From NCBI GenBank assembly GCA_964247695.1, contig CAXTVI010000002.1, positions 1 through 64,000 on the forward strand: 64,000 nt of DNA, written 5' to 3'. Source of the stretch: Lichenicoccus sp964247695. GTDB lineage: Bacteria; Pseudomonadota; Alphaproteobacteria; Acetobacterales; Acetobacteraceae. Both the position numbers and the translations under genes were made by a program. Below the pieces are notes generated by a model, which saw only the letters and a list, made by a program, of their open reading frames with translations, had not been told where the DNA came from and did no database searches. Of the stretch, positions 45,139-56,771 are shown piece by piece; position 1 is the stretch's first letter; every line of letters begins with the position of its first letter.

Positions 45139-45754
45139 AGGCGATCGAAATGCGTTCGCCGGTGCCGCGATAGGGCCGCACCTGGTGGCTGAGCCAGGAC
45201 GGGAACAGGAACAGCAGGCCGGGTCGCGGATCGATGGTTTCGGTGGCGCCCGCTGCCAGTCCGCCCTCGCCGGCAAAGGCGAGCGTGGGTGCCAGCATGG
45301 CCGGGGCCGGACCGCGCGGATCCAGCATCTCGAAGCCGCCGCCGAGATCTGGATCGCCGGATGCACCGCCATCATCGACATAGTATGTGCCGGACCAGAA
45401 CGAACCGGGATGGTAGTGCGAGAAGTTGCTGTCGCCGGGGCCGTTCACATTGGCCCAGGCGGTGACGATCCAGGCCGGCGTGATCGGCTCGCCGGCACGG
45501 TCGCGGGTCATGTGGCTGGCGACCGCCCGGGCCATCTCGACGATCTCCGCCGCGCGCGGGCCGCCCCAGGAGAGCAGGTCGCGCTCGGAGTGCCAGCCGC
45601 CGGCGTTGGACGCCCGCATCGACGGCGCCGTCCGCCGGCGCTCGAGGATGATCGCCCGCAACTCGGCATTGCGGGCTTCGGCGTCGGGCGTCTGCACCGC
45701 CGCAACGGGTGTCGGAAATAGATTCCGAGTTGCAATGGACAGCCGGATTGCCAT
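45122..45754 (-). CDS. TIGR02466 family protein (putative 2OG-Fe(II) oxygenase)
   Basis: A 210-residue protein of the TIGR02466 family. The Fe-binding His-x-His of the double-stranded beta-helix is in NFSHYHPGSFWSGTYYVD, the distal His and Arg in FPSWLSHQVRPYRGTGERISIAFNL. The N-terminal LFPTPV is typical. The family is often found in phages and marine bacteria with unknown substrate. It overlaps the serine hydrolase gene tail-to-tail. Confidence 0.83.
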   Translation of the reverse strand: MAIRLSIATRNLFPTPVAAVQTPDAEARNAELRAIILERRRTAPSMRASNAGGWHSERDLLSWGGPRAAEIVEMARAVASHMTRDRAGEPITPAWIVTAWANVNGPGDSNFSHYHPGSFWSGTYYVDDGGASGDPDLGGGFEMLDPRGPAPAMLAPTLAFAGEGGLAAGATETIDPRPGLLFLFPSWLSHQVRPYRGTGERISIAFNLRI

Positions 45755-45835
45755 GGTCGGGTCCTCCGTGCATAGCTAGCGCAGGATGTTCCATTCCGCA
45801 AATCGCCGGTTCGAATCGCCAGGTCGGCTGCTCAT

Positions 45836-46693
45836 GTGCGTGCCTGCCGGATCGTGCGGTCGGCCAGCCGCACCGTGAGCGCCATCCAGCAGGACGAGGC
45901 GGCAGCGGACACGGGCTCGCATCGACGGGCCTCGATCGCCGAGATGGTGGTGCAGCGCGGATTTGTCAGCATCGAGATGCTGGCGGAACAGTTCGGGGTC
46001 ACCGCGCAGACCATCCGCCGCGATGTCAACGTGCTGTACAAGGAAGGCAAGCTGAACCGCTACCACGGCGGCGCGGGTCCGCCGCTCGGTGGGCGCAATG
46101 TCGGGTATCCTGCACGCCGGGTGCTGCAGCATGACGAGAAGCGGCGCATCGCCCGGCTGATCGCGTCACAGATTCCGAACGGCGCTTCGCTGATCCTGAA
46201 CATCGGCACGACCACCGAGGAGGTGGCCCGCGCCCTGCTCGATCACATGAACCTTCGGGTGGTGACCAACAACCTGCATGTCGCCCAGGTCATGTCCCAA
46301 TCGAAGGATTGCGAGATCATCCTGACCGGCGGCCTGTTGCGCAACCTCGATGGCGGCGTGGTCGGCGAGGCGGCCCTCGACATGATCAACCAGTTCCACG
46401 TCGATTATGCAGTCGTGGGCATCAGCGGCATCGACCTCGACGGCACCCTGCTCGACTACGACTACCGCGAGGTGCGGGTCTCGCAGGCGATCCTGCGCAA
46501 TGCCCGGCGGGTGTTCCTGGCCGCCGACCACTCGAAGTTCGGCCGGCCGGCGATGGTCAGGCTCGGCAGCCTCAACGATGTTCATGCCCTGTTCACAGAT
46601 GCGCCGCCGCCGGAGCCGATCCGCCGGTTGCTGCGCGAAGGCGGCATCGAACTGCATGTGGCCCCAGCGGGAGCGCCGAGCCTGACTGCGTAA
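45836..46693 (+). CDS. glpR: DeoR family regulator (GlpR-like)
   Basis: A 285-residue DeoR repressor, probably of glycerol or glycerol-3-phosphate genes. The N-terminal HTH (RASIAEMVVQRGFVSIEMLAEQFGVTAQTIRRDVNVL, about 31-67) and the KLNRYHGGA linker are followed by the sugar-phosphate-binding DeoRC domain (NIGTTTEEVARALLDHMNLRVVTNNLHVA, LTGGLLRNLDGGVVGEAA). A GTG at 45875 is an alternative start. It precedes glpS by 160 bases and probably binds the repeat there. Confidence 0.85.
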   Translation: MRACRIVRSASRTVSAIQQDEAAADTGSHRRASIAEMVVQRGFVSIEMLAEQFGVTAQTIRRDVNVLYKEGKLNRYHGGAGPPLGGRNVGYPARRVLQHDEKRRIARLIASQIPNGASLILNIGTTTEEVARALLDHMNLRVVTNNLHVAQVMSQSKDCEIILTGGLLRNLDGGVVGEAALDMINQFHVDYAVVGISGIDLDGTLLDYDYREVRVSQAILRNARRVFLAADHSKFGRPAMVRLGSLNDVHALFTDAPPPEPIRRLLREGGIELHVAPAGAPSLTA

Positions 46694-46715
46694 AGTTTTT
46701 CATTGCGAACATCGG

Positions 46716-46752
46716 ATTTTCGTTCCTACTCTGGACATTCGAAAACGAAAAT
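46716..46752. promoter_or_regulatory. predicted GlpR operator upstream of glpS
   Basis: ATTTTCGTT (46716-46724) and AACGAAAAT (46744-46752) form a perfect 9-bp inverted repeat with a 19-base spacer. The right arm also contains TTCGAAAACGAA, a small palindrome. The TTCG/CGAA core matches the GlpR binding style of E. coli. This AT-rich stretch contrasts with the surrounding sequence and is the likely glp promoter region. Confidence 0.6.
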
Positions 46753-46853
46753 AACAATCAGGGGGAACGGGTGAGGTCGAAGGCCGACATCCCGGTGGGT
46801 ATTGCAGCCAGTCAGGCCGCTGGTTGCCGTTCGGCCGCGTCGCGTGCATCCGC

Positions 46854-47997
46854 ATGAGCTTCGTGCTGAACCGCGTCGAGAGCGTGCTGCAGTCGCAGCG
46901 CATCCTGCACCCGATCGACCTGACCCTGCAGCCGGGCTCGATCACGACGCTGCTCGGCCCGATCCGCGCCGGCAAGACCTCGCTGATGCGGCTGATGGCG
47001 GGGCTGGACCACCCGACTGCCGGGCGCATCATCGACAACGGACAGGACGTCACCAATCTCGATGTGCGGGGCCGCAGCGTCTCGATGGTCTATCAGCAGT
47101 TCATCAACTATCCGAACTTCACCGTCTACGAGAACATCGTCTCGCCCCTGGTGGTCAGCCGGCGCCTGGACCGAAAGGAACGCGACCGGCGTGTCGCCGA
47201 GATCGCCGAGCGGCTCGGTCTGACGCCGCTGATGAAGCGGTTGCCGGCGGAATTGTCGGGTGGGCAGCAGCAGCGCTGCGCGCTGGCGCGCGCAATGGTC
47301 AAGGAGAGCCGGCTGCTCCTGCTGGACGAACCGCTGGTCAATCTCGACTACAAGCTGCGCGAGGACCTCAGGGCGGAAATGAAGTCGCTGTTTCGCGGCA
47401 GCGACCGCATCGTGGTGTACGCGACCACCGAGCCGCAGGAAGCAATGATGCTGGGCGGGCAGACCTGTGTCATGCGCGAAGGTCACAAGCTGCAGGACGG
47501 ACCGGCGCTCGAGGTCTACCGGCAGCCCGCGAACCTGCAGACCGCCGCCCTGATCAGCGACCCCGCGATGAATTTCCTGCCCGGCAGCATCGCGCCGGTG
47601 GCGGGTGGACGTGGCATCAGTCTCGATGGCGGCGGTGTGCTGCCGCTGCCGGCCGACCTCGAGGAGTTGCCGGACGGACGCTACACCTTCGGGCTGCACG
47701 CGGCGCATCTGAGCCTCGGGCGGACCGGCGATGCCACCGCGCTGCCGGTGGTGATCGAGCTGGCCGAGATCAACGGTTCCGAAACCCTGCTGCACGGCCG
47801 CCACCATGACCGGCCGTTGCTGCTGCAGATGACCGGCATCTACGACGCGGCGATCGGTGCGTCGGCGCTGTTCGCGTTCGATCCGGTCAATTTATATGCG
47901 TTCGACGCGCGCGGCGTGCTGGCGCGGGCTCCCCGCTTCAACACGATATCGCCGAGTCAGGCCCCCCTTAACCAAAGTCAGGGCGGGGAGGTCCGGC

Positions 47998-48020
<23 letters not shown>
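46854..48020 (+). CDS. glpS: glycerol ABC transporter ATP-binding protein GlpS
   Basis: A 388-residue ABC ATPase with C-terminal TOBE-like region. The Walker A is GPIRAGKTS (unusual in the variable positions), the signature ELSGGQQQRCALARAM, and Walker B LLLLDEPLVNLD. One of two ATPases in the glpSTPQUV system. The start at 46854 begins the conserved protein; it overlaps glpT by 23 bases. The neighbours DUF2160 and GlpV fix the identity. Confidence 0.9.
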
Positions 48021-49080
<1,060 letters not shown>

Positions 49081-49087
49081 GGCGACC

Positions 49088-50772
<1,685 letters not shown>

Positions 50773-50780
50773 GGGGCGTC

Positions 50781-51053
50781 ATGGGCTGGATGGCCTGGAC
50801 CCTGCCGACGGCGATCTTCTTCATCGTCATCGGCACCATGCTGGCGGTGATGACGGTGTGGGAAATCATATCCCCGACCACCGCGCGGCGCGGCCTGCTC
50901 CCGCTGCTCACGACGCGCGGCGACCGCCTGTTCATCGGCCTGCTGGCTTCGGCCTTCATGACGCTGGGCTGGATCGCGCTGACCGATATCAATCTGTGGT
51001 GGTCGCTGGCAGCCAGCACCACACTGGTCGTGCTGATCGGGTGCTTCGGCTAG
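50781..51053 (+). CDS. glpU: DUF2160 membrane protein GlpU
   Basis: A 90-residue membrane protein of family DUF2160 with about three hydrophobic segments (LPTAIFFIVIGTMLAVMTVWEII, FIGLLASAFMTLGWIAL, WSLAASTTLVVLIGCFG). It sits between glpQ and the binding protein, as in Rhizobium leguminosarum glpSTPQUV. Its role in transport is not defined. Confidence 0.9.
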   Translation: MGWMAWTLPTAIFFIVIGTMLAVMTVWEIISPTTARRGLLPLLTTRGDRLFIGLLASAFMTLGWIALTDINLWWSLAASTTLVVLIGCFG

Positions 51054-51086
51054 GACCTCTCTTCAACAATAACAAGGAAACGTTCG

Positions 51087-52838
51087 ATGGACATGAAAGA
51101 CCTCAGCCGGCGCCAGATCCTTGCCGGTTCCGCAGCCCTAGCAGCCGCCGCGGCGGCGACCACCGTGGCCTCGACCCCGGCCGACGCGCAGAGTGCTGCC
51201 GCGCAGCGCTGGGTGGACAACGAGTTCCAGCCCTCGACGCTCTCTCGGGCGGAGCAGCTCAAGGAGATGCAGTTCTTCATTGATGCGGCCAAGCCGTATC
51301 AGGGCATGGAGATCCATGTCGTCACCGAGATCCTCGACACGCATATCTACGAGAGCCAGGTGCTGACCAAGGCCTTCACCGATATCACCGGCATCAAGGT
51401 GACCTCCGACTACATCAAGGAGGGCGACCTGGTCGAGAAGCTGCAGACCGAGATGCAGTCGGGCAAGCCGATCTACGACATGTATGACAATGACAGCGAC
51501 CATATCGGCACGCATTTCCGCTATGGCGTGACAACGGTGCTGTCCGACTTCATGGTCGGCGAGGGCAAGGACGTCACGCTGCCGACGCTCGATGTCGATG
51601 ATTTCATCGGCAAGAGCTTCGTGACGGCGCCGGACGGCAAGATGTACCAGATCCCCGACCAGCAATTCGCCAACCTGTACTGGTTCCGGGCCGACTGGTT
51701 CGCGCGGCCCGACCTGCAGGACCGGTTCCAGAAGAAATACAACTACCCGCTGGGCGTGCCGGTGAACTGGTCCGCCTACGAGGATATCGCCGAGTTCTTC
51801 ACCAACGACGTGAAGGAGATCGATGGCGTCCGCATCTATGGCCACATGGATTATGGCAAGAAGGACCCCTCGCTCGGCTGGCGCTTCACCGATGCCTGGC
51901 TCAGCATGGCGGGCGAGGCCGATGTCGGGCTGCCGAATGGCCTGCCGGTCGACGAGTGGGGCATCCGGGTGGAGAACTGCCATCCGGTCGGCGCCAGCGT
52001 CACCCGCGGCGGTGCGACCAACAGTGCCGCCGCGGTGTTCGCGCTCACCAAGTATGTCGAGTGGCTGAAGAAGTATGCGCCGCCGGAGGCGGCCGGCATG
52101 ACCTTCACCGAGGCCGGTCCGGTGCCCGGGCAGGGACATATCGCGCAGCAGATCTTCTGGTATTCGGCCTTCACCAAGGCGCTGACCAAGCCCGGCCTGC
52201 CGGTGGTGAATGCCGACGGGACGCCGAAATGGCGCATGGCGCCGTCGCCGCACGGGCCGTACTGGAAGCACGGCATGCAGAACGGCTACCAGGATGTCGG
52301 CTCCTGGACGCTGATGAACTACGTGCCGCTGGAGCGGCGCAAGGCGGCGTGGCTGTACGGGCAGTTCTGCATCTGCAAGTCGATCTCGCTGCGCAAGACC
52401 ATCAAGGGCCTGACACCGATCCGGCAGAGCGACATCATGAGCCAGGCGATGACCGACCTGGCTCCCAAGGTCGGCGGCCTGGTCGAGTTCTATCGCAGCC
52501 CGGCCCGCGTGGCCTGGACCCCGACCGGCACCAACGTCCCGGACTATCCGAAGCTCGCGCAGTTGTTCTGGCAGAACGTGGCGGTCGCCGTCAGCGGCGA
52601 GAAGACGCCGCAGGAGGCGATGGACAGCCTGGCGTCCGACATGGACAAGGTGATGAGCCGTCTGCAGCGCGCCGGCATGAACAACTGCGCGCCGATCATG
52701 AACAAGCCGGAGACGGCGGAATTCTGGACGTCGAAGGGCTCTTCGCCATGGCCGAAGCTGGCCAACGAGAAGCCGCAGGGCGAGACGGTGGCCTATGAGA
52801 AGCTGCTCGACGCCTGGAAGCAGGGTCGCGCCAGCTAG
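51087..52838 (+). CDS. glpV: glycerol ABC transporter substrate-binding protein GlpV
   Basis: A 583-residue extracellular binding protein with a twin-arginine leader (DLSRRQILAGSAALAAA) cleaved about residue 33, so it is folded before export. The large lobes include TDITGIKVTSDYIKEGDLVEKLQTEM and YDNDSDHIGTHFRYG. It binds glycerol for the glpSTPQ transporter. It ends the operon; a hairpin follows at 52866. Confidence 0.93.
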   Translation: MDMKDLSRRQILAGSAALAAAAAATTVASTPADAQSAAAQRWVDNEFQPSTLSRAEQLKEMQFFIDAAKPYQGMEIHVVTEILDTHIYESQVLTKAFTDITGIKVTSDYIKEGDLVEKLQTEMQSGKPIYDMYDNDSDHIGTHFRYGVTTVLSDFMVGEGKDVTLPTLDVDDFIGKSFVTAPDGKMYQIPDQQFANLYWFRADWFARPDLQDRFQKKYNYPLGVPVNWSAYEDIAEFFTNDVKEIDGVRIYGHMDYGKKDPSLGWRFTDAWLSMAGEADVGLPNGLPVDEWGIRVENCHPVGASVTRGGATNSAAAVFALTKYVEWLKKYAPPEAAGMTFTEAGPVPGQGHIAQQIFWYSAFTKALTKPGLPVVNADGTPKWRMAPSPHGPYWKHGMQNGYQDVGSWTLMNYVPLERRKAAWLYGQFCICKSISLRKTIKGLTPIRQSDIMSQAMTDLAPKVGGLVEFYRSPARVAWTPTGTNVPDYPKLAQLFWQNVAVAVSGEKTPQEAMDSLASDMDKVMSRLQRAGMNNCAPIMNKPETAEFWTSKGSSPWPKLANEKPQGETVAYEKLLDAWKQGRAS

Positions 52839-52865
52839 GACCGCCTGAAGCGCGAGACGGGTTAT

Positions 52866-52892
52866 GCCGCCGGGACCCAAGATCCCGGCGGC
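52866..52892 (+). terminator. hairpin after glpV, probable operon end
   Basis: GCCGCCGGGA (52866-52875) and TCCCGGCGGC (52883-52892) form a perfect 10-bp stem with a 7-base loop, 27 bases after the glpV stop. There is no T tract after it, so it may be a rho-assisted terminator or an mRNA-stabilising hairpin. Confidence 0.6.
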
Positions 52893-52934
52893 ACTCCTCA
52901 GTTCGGCCGAGGGTCTTACCTTGAACAGGCGCTG

Positions 52935-53633
52935 ATGAAGATAACCCTGCGCTGCGATCCCGCCCTGGAGGCCGTCCTGCCGCGGCCGGTGCCGTCGCGG
53001 CAGGCCCTGCCCGAATGGCTGCGCGCGATGCCGATGGTTGCCGCCTCCGAGATGCATGCCGGCGCCGAGATCCGCACCGTCAAGCAGTGTCCGCCGTTCG
53101 TCGATGCGATGCAGTGCGGCATCATGATGCCGTTGCCATGCGACCTGCAGTATCGCGATGGCGTCTTCACGTGGGACTGGTCGCTGCCGGAACCGAGCCT
53201 GCCCGGCCATCCGCGGGCGCCGATCAACTTCCACTCCTCGGCGCAGGTGGCGGGAACGCCGTTCGGCACCACGAACCTCGTGAAGTTCATCGGCCACTGG
53301 ACCATCGAGCTGCCGCCGGGCTGGTCGCTGCTGGCGACGCATCCGTTCAATCGCGACGACCTGCCGTTCCGGACGCTGACCGGCCTGGTCGATGCCGACG
53401 CCTTCAACGAGATCGGGCTGCTGTTTCCCGCGCGCTGGCTCGATCCCGCGATCCCGTGCACGCTGCCGCGCGGCACGCCGGTGGCGCAGTTGATCCCGAT
53501 CCTGCGCGAACCCCAGGAGCTGGTGTTCGGCACCATCGATGGCGAACGTGCGGAAGGCTTCGCGCGCGTCGGCGAGGCGGTGCTCTCGGAGCCGGGCGTC
53601 TACCGGAAGCAGTTCCGTGCCCGGGAGCGGTAG
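52935..53633 (+). CDS. unknown protein, beta-rich
   Basis: A 232-residue soluble protein without signal peptide. It is rich in short motifs that look structurally conserved: KQCPPFVDAMQCGIMMPLPCD, NLVKFIGHWTIELPPGWSLL, HPFNRDDLPFRTLTGLVDAD, and IPCTLPRGTPVAQLIPILREPQEL. It resembles the DUF6065-like group, but I cannot confirm this. The GTG start of the NRAMP gene lies inside its last 17 bases. Confidence 0.7.
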   Translation: MKITLRCDPALEAVLPRPVPSRQALPEWLRAMPMVAASEMHAGAEIRTVKQCPPFVDAMQCGIMMPLPCDLQYRDGVFTWDWSLPEPSLPGHPRAPINFHSSAQVAGTPFGTTNLVKFIGHWTIELPPGWSLLATHPFNRDDLPFRTLTGLVDADAFNEIGLLFPARWLDPAIPCTLPRGTPVAQLIPILREPQELVFGTIDGERAEGFARVGEAVLSEPGVYRKQFRARER

Positions 53634-54876
53634 CGACCTCGCAGCCGGCCCGCGAGGGCGGCTGACGGCGGTGATCGCGGCGCTCGCGGTTTGGGGTCCG
53701 GGGCTGCTGGTGATGCTGGCCGATGCCGACGCGGGCAACGTCATCACCGCGGCGCAGAGCGGCGTGCGCTGGAGCTACCGGCTGCTGCCGCTGCTGCTGC
53801 TGCTGATCCCGCTGCTCTACATGATCCAGGAACTGGCGGTCCGGCTCGGCCTGTTCACCGGGAAGGGCTTTGCCGAGCTGATACGCCAGCATTTCGGACG
53901 CGGCTGGGCCTATCTGGCGCTGGCGGCGGTCGCGGTGGCCACACTCGGCTCGCTGGTCACCGAGATGATCGGCATCGCGGGCGTCGGCGAGCTGTACGGC
54001 GTGCCACGCCAGCTCGTGCTGCCGCTGGCTGCGGGCTGCCTGCTGCTGGTGGTGCTGACTGGGGAGTACCGCCGTGTCGAGCGCGCCGCGATCGTGATCG
54101 GTCTGTTCGAGCTGAGCTTCTTCCTGGTCGCGTGGTCGTCGCACCCGCATCTGGCAGTTGTGCTGCACGACGCCGTCGACCAGCGGTACGGCAATGCCGA
54201 CTACCTGTATCTCTGCGCCGCCCTGATCGGCGCCACCTTCAATCCCTGGATGGTGTTCTACCAGACCTCGGCGCTGGCCGAGAAGAAGCTCGACGGACAG
54301 CACTACCGGGCCGCGCGGGCCGATACCGCTGTCGGTGCGGTGCTGACCCAGGCGGTGACGGCGGCGGTGCTGGTGGCCGCCGCCGCAACCATCGGAAGCA
54401 CGCATGCGACTGCCTCCCTCGATACCGTCGGGCAGATCAGCGGCGCACTGACGCCGCTGCTGGGCGGCACCATCGGCCGCCTCGTCTTCGGCATGGGCGT
54501 GGTCGGAGCCGCAATGGTGGCGGCGATCGTCTGCTCGCTGGCCTTCGCCTGGAGCGTGGGCGAGGTGCTCGGGCTGAGCCACACGCTGGAGCGGCAGCCG
54601 CTGCGTGGTCCGTGGTTCTATGTTAGCTACACGGCCTGCGTCGGCGGGAGCGCCGTCATCGTGCTGCGCGAGAGCAACCTGGTCTGGCTGTCGATCGCGG
54701 CGCAGGTCGTGAATGCGCTGCTGCTGCCGCTGGTGGCGGCCCTCCTGCTGGTGCTGGCGGCCACCGTGTTGCCGGACGCGGTGCGGCTGCGAGGCCCATA
54801 TCTGTGGGTGGTCGCTGGCCTCGCCGGGCTCGTCAGTATGGCCGGCCTCATCGGCGCCATGGCAGGGCTGGCATGA
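53617..54876 (+). CDS. NRAMP-family divalent metal transporter, variant motifs
   Basis: A 419-residue membrane protein with about eleven helices, from a GTG at 53617. The TM1 metal motif reads D38-A-G-N41 instead of DPGN. The TM6 stretch is GATFNPWMVFYQ where classical members have MPH, so the metal-coordinating Met is Asn209. This pattern resembles NRAMP-related magnesium transporters more than MntH. The substrate is therefore uncertain. TerC, hflK and hflC follow closely. Confidence 0.85.
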   Translation: MPGSGSDLAAGPRGRLTAVIAALAVWGPGLLVMLADADAGNVITAAQSGVRWSYRLLPLLLLLIPLLYMIQELAVRLGLFTGKGFAELIRQHFGRGWAYLALAAVAVATLGSLVTEMIGIAGVGELYGVPRQLVLPLAAGCLLLVVLTGEYRRVERAAIVIGLFELSFFLVAWSSHPHLAVVLHDAVDQRYGNADYLYLCAALIGATFNPWMVFYQTSALAEKKLDGQHYRAARADTAVGAVLTQAVTAAVLVAAAATIGSTHATASLDTVGQISGALTPLLGGTIGRLVFGMGVVGAAMVAAIVCSLAFAWSVGEVLGLSHTLERQPLRGPWFYVSYTACVGGSAVIVLRESNLVWLSIAAQVVNALLLPLVAALLLVLAATVLPDAVRLRGPYLWVVAGLAGLVSMAGLIGAMAGLA

Positions 54877-54886
54877 GACACCGGGC

Positions 54887-55627
54887 ATGATGGGCATGGA
54901 CTTCTCGCAGGGCGTGACCCTGCTTACCATCCCGATCCAGATCCTGTTCATCGACCTGCTGCTGAGTGCCGACAACGCGCTGATGATCGCGCTGGCCTGC
55001 CGGGCGCTGCCGCCGGCGGACATGCGCACCGCGGTGCTGTTCGGCACCGCGGGCGCGATCGCGCTGCGCATCGCGATGGCGGCGGTGGTGCTGTTCGTGC
55101 TGCAGGTGCCAGGCCTCAAGCTGGTGGCCGGCGCGATCCTGCTGGGTATCGCGGTCAAGCTCACGCTTGGCCGGGACGGTACCGTGCCCGAAACCACCCG
55201 CGCCCGAACCGACATGATCGGCGCCGTTGTCGCCATCATCGCCGCCGACGCCGTGATGAGCCTCGACAACGTGGTCGCGGTCGCGGCGGTGGCGCAAGGC
55301 AGCCTGCTGCTGCTGTCGTTCGGGTTGCTGATGAGCATTCCGATGCTGGTCTATGGCAGCGCGCTGATCCGCGGCCTGCTCGACGGGCGCAACCTGCTGG
55401 TGCTGCTCGCCGACATGTTCCTGGGCTGGATCGCCGGCAGCATCGCGATCTCGGATCCGCTGGTGGCAGGCTGGATCGCCGCCAGCGCACCGGCACTGGT
55501 GATCGCGGTGCCGCTCGCCTGTGCGATCTTCGTGCTGTGGGAGGGACGCATCCTGTCCGGCTCGCGGATGCAGCGCGTCCCCGTGCCGCAATTACCGCTC
55601 CAGGAGGGAGAGCTCGATGCCGGATGA
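54887..55627 (+). CDS. TerC/YjbE family integral membrane protein
   Basis: A 246-residue TerC-type membrane protein. The hallmark acidic motifs LSADNALMIALACR near residue 25 and MSLDNVVAVAAVAQG near residue 125 are present. The family is implicated in metal (Mn2+) export or tellurium resistance. It starts 10 bases after the NRAMP gene and overlaps hflK by 11 bases, so an operon with a metal theme is likely. Confidence 0.9.
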   Translation: MMGMDFSQGVTLLTIPIQILFIDLLLSADNALMIALACRALPPADMRTAVLFGTAGAIALRIAMAAVVLFVLQVPGLKLVAGAILLGIAVKLTLGRDGTVPETTRARTDMIGAVVAIIAADAVMSLDNVVAVAAVAQGSLLLLSFGLLMSIPMLVYGSALIRGLLDGRNLLVLLADMFLGWIAGSIAISDPLVAGWIAASAPALVIAVPLACAIFVLWEGRILSGSRMQRVPVPQLPLQEGELDAG

Positions 55628-56771
55628 TTCCGACGATCTCGGCAGGTTCGGCGAACTGGATGGTGCGCCGATCCTAGAAGTGCAGCGCGTGGAAGCGTTT
55701 CTCGGCGGCCTGCGCGGCCGCCGCTCGCCGCGTGCGCCGCGACCGGTCTCCGACGCGCCACGTCCGGACCGGCGTCCACCCCGCCTGGTGCCGGTCCTCG
55801 CGCCGCGTGCACCAGCGGATGGCCGCTGGCGGCTGCTGCCGTGGCACCTGCAAAGCGCCGGGGCCGCGCTCGTGCTGCTGGCCGGCATCTGGCTGGCGAC
55901 CGGGTTCTACAAGGTGCAGCCCGACCAGGTCGGCGTGGTGCTGCGCTTCGGCCGCTATGTCGACACGCACGGGCCCGGGCTGAACTACCACCTGCCCTAC
56001 CCGATCGAGGTCGCGCTGCTGCCGCGGGTCACCGAGGTCAACCAGGTCAGGCTGGCCAACGGCGCCATCCTGCAGATGCTGACCGGCGACGAGAACATCG
56101 TCGAGGCCACCGCCGCGGTGTTCTGGCGCATACGCGATCCGGAGAAATACCTGTTCAACGTGTATGACCCGGAGGGCACGGTGCGGGTCGCGGCCGAGGG
56201 CGCCGTCCGGCATGTGGTCGGGCTCAACCCGATCCAGGCGGCGCTGTCCGACCAGCGGCAGAAGATCGCCGACGACGCCCAGAAGGACCTGCAGCAGCTG
56301 CTGGATTCCTACGATACCGGCATCGAGGTGACGCAGGTGGAGCTGCAGCGCGTCGATCCGCCGATGGCGGTGATCGACGCCTTCAACGACGTGCAGCGCG
56401 CCCGCGCCGACCAGGAGCGCGCCCGCAACGAGGCGGAGGCATACCGCAACGACATCCTGCCGCGGGCACGGGGTGATGCGGAGCGCATCAGGCAGGAAGC
56501 CGAAGCCTATCGTGCCCAGGCGATCAACCAGGCGCGCGGCGAGGCGGACCGGTTCGCGGCGCTCGATGCCAGCTTCCAGCAGGCGCGGGGCATCACGGCG
56601 CGGCGGCTGTATCTCGACACGATGGAAGCGGTGCTGAAATCGGCCAACAAGGTGATGATCGATCCGACCGGTCATAGCGGGTCCGGCGTGGTCCCGGTGC
56701 TGCCGCTGACGGTGCCTCCAACTCGTGCGCCGGCGCTCGCCGGGATACCGTCGCCAGGATATTCGCCATGA
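55617..56771 (+). CDS. hflK: FtsH protease modulator HflK
   Basis: A 384-residue type II membrane protein. A Pro/Arg-rich cytoplasmic N-terminus (to about 75) leads to one helix (about 78-97) and the SPFH/prohibitin domain (VVLRFGRYVDTHGPGLNYHLPYPIEV, GIEVTQVELQRVDPP). The C-terminal coiled coil is rich in Arg/Glu. With HflC it caps FtsH. A CAGGAGGGAG site precedes the ATG at 55617. Confidence 0.95.
   Translation: MPDDSDDLGRFGELDGAPILEVQRVEAFLGGLRGRRSPRAPRPVSDAPRPDRRPPRLVPVLAPRAPADGRWRLLPWHLQSAGAALVLLAGIWLATGFYKVQPDQVGVVLRFGRYVDTHGPGLNYHLPYPIEVALLPRVTEVNQVRLANGAILQMLTGDENIVEATAAVFWRIRDPEKYLFNVYDPEGTVRVAAEGAVRHVVGLNPIQAALSDQRQKIADDAQKDLQQLLDSYDTGIEVTQVELQRVDPPMAVIDAFNDVQRARADQERARNEAEAYRNDILPRARGDAERIRQEAEAYRAQAINQARGEADRFAALDASFQQARGITARRLYLDTMEAVLKSANKVMIDPTGHSGSGVVPVLPLTVPPTRAPALAGIPSPGYSP

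Noticed and set aside
46740..46800. possible small ORF between glpR and glpS
   Set aside because: The open frame is short, overlaps the inverted repeat and has no recognisable product.
51138..53747. 869-codon open frame antisense to glpV and the next gene
   Set aside because: It spans two clear plus-strand genes and their intergenic hairpin, and its composition is that of a codon-position shadow.
53617..54876. calling the NRAMP protein MntH
   Set aside because: The DPGN and MPH metal-site motifs are both altered, so manganese transport cannot be assumed.
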